Shown: positions 6,037 to 6,210 of the stretch, in pieces
Layout of the letters: each line of letters opens with the position of its first letter
Position numbering within the stretch: the stretch's first letter is position 1
Assembly (NCBI GenBank): GCA_009726075.1
Contig: WLND01000113.1
Span: 1-6,210, forward strand
Direction of reading: 5' to 3'
Source: Actinomycetota bacterium
GTDB lineage: Bacteria; Actinomycetota; Actinomycetes; S36-B12
Length of the DNA: 6,210 bases
Position numbers and translations under genes: made by a program
Notes under the pieces: generated by a model
Database searches by the model: none
What the model was told of the DNA's origin: nothing
What the model saw: the letters and a program-made list of their open reading frames with translations, nothing else

Positions 6037-6210
6037 GGCGCGCGCTTGTCGCGGCCACCCTGCTCATAGCCGCGTCGGGTATCTCAGGGTGTGGCACCCT
6101 GTCGTCCTCCATCGTGGCGCGAGTACCGGACCGGGGCCCGATCGAGCAGGGCGAGCAGGTCGGATCCGAACGGGAGGATCAGTTCATCCGGGTGATCGCC
6201 CGCGGCCCCC
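6033..6210 (+). CDS. lpqB: Lipoprotein LpqB, N-terminal part (3' end outside window)
   Basis: The first 59 codons of the lipoprotein that accompanies mtrAB in actinobacteria and is known to modulate MtrB signalling in mycobacteria. A GTG start overlaps the mtrB stop by four bases (GTGA), with GGAG two bases and AGG about eight bases upstream. The N-terminus is a lipoprotein signal: RR, the hydrophobic stretch ALVAATLLIAA, then the lipobox ISGC with C20 as the lipidated cysteine. The mature protein begins CGTLSSS and continues with RGPIEQGEQVGSEREDQFIRVIARGP, a segment characteristic of LpqB. The gene was translated by hand from the overlap to the window end, with no stop met. The position directly after mtrB supports the call strongly. 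Confidence 0.93.
   Translation, partial: MRRALVAATLLIAASGISGCGTLSSSIVARVPDRGPIEQGEQVGSEREDQFIRVIARGP

Overview
The window looks like a high-GC actinobacterial chromosome. The evidence is the mtrA-mtrB-lpqB core locus, a PPOX-class F420-dependent oxidoreductase, an ahcY closely resembling actinobacterial versions, and strong G/C at third codon positions. The sequence does not settle the genus. No tRNA, rRNA, insertion sequence or CRISPR array was seen.

Layout. Positions 1-630 hold the 3' two-fifths or so of ahcY (S-adenosylhomocysteine hydrolase), followed by a very strong hairpin terminator (647-699). Convergent to it is a two-gene minus-strand operon: a small muconolactone-isomerase-like protein (1219-1491), then a PPOX/F420 oxidoreductase (817-1203). 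Divergent from that operon is soxR (1581-2078), with an intact [2Fe-2S] cysteine cluster. The 89-bp gap between the divergent genes holds a good SoxR box inside a 19-bp-spaced promoter that faces the minus-strand operon. This is the most informative regulatory structure in the window. After a 283-bp intergenic stretch comes a closely spaced plus-strand run: an SRPBCC protein (2362-2850), a CPBP intramembrane protease-like protein (2870-3631), mtrA (3644-4345), mtrB (4360-6036) and the start of the lipoprotein gene lpqB (6033 to the window end).

How the genes work together. MtrB (membrane sensor kinase), MtrA (OmpR-type regulator) and LpqB (lipoprotein) form the known actinobacterial system that links cell-envelope growth and division to transcription. 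The SRPBCC and CPBP genes lie 12-19 bp apart from each other and from mtrA and may be cotranscribed with it. The soxR block reads as a self-contained redox-responsive cassette: SoxR senses redox-cycling compounds and switches on two small enzymes that plausibly act on quinone-like or other cyclic substrates. Nothing here is a wholly unknown system. The SoxR-controlled F420/isomerase-like pair is the best candidate for a little-described function.
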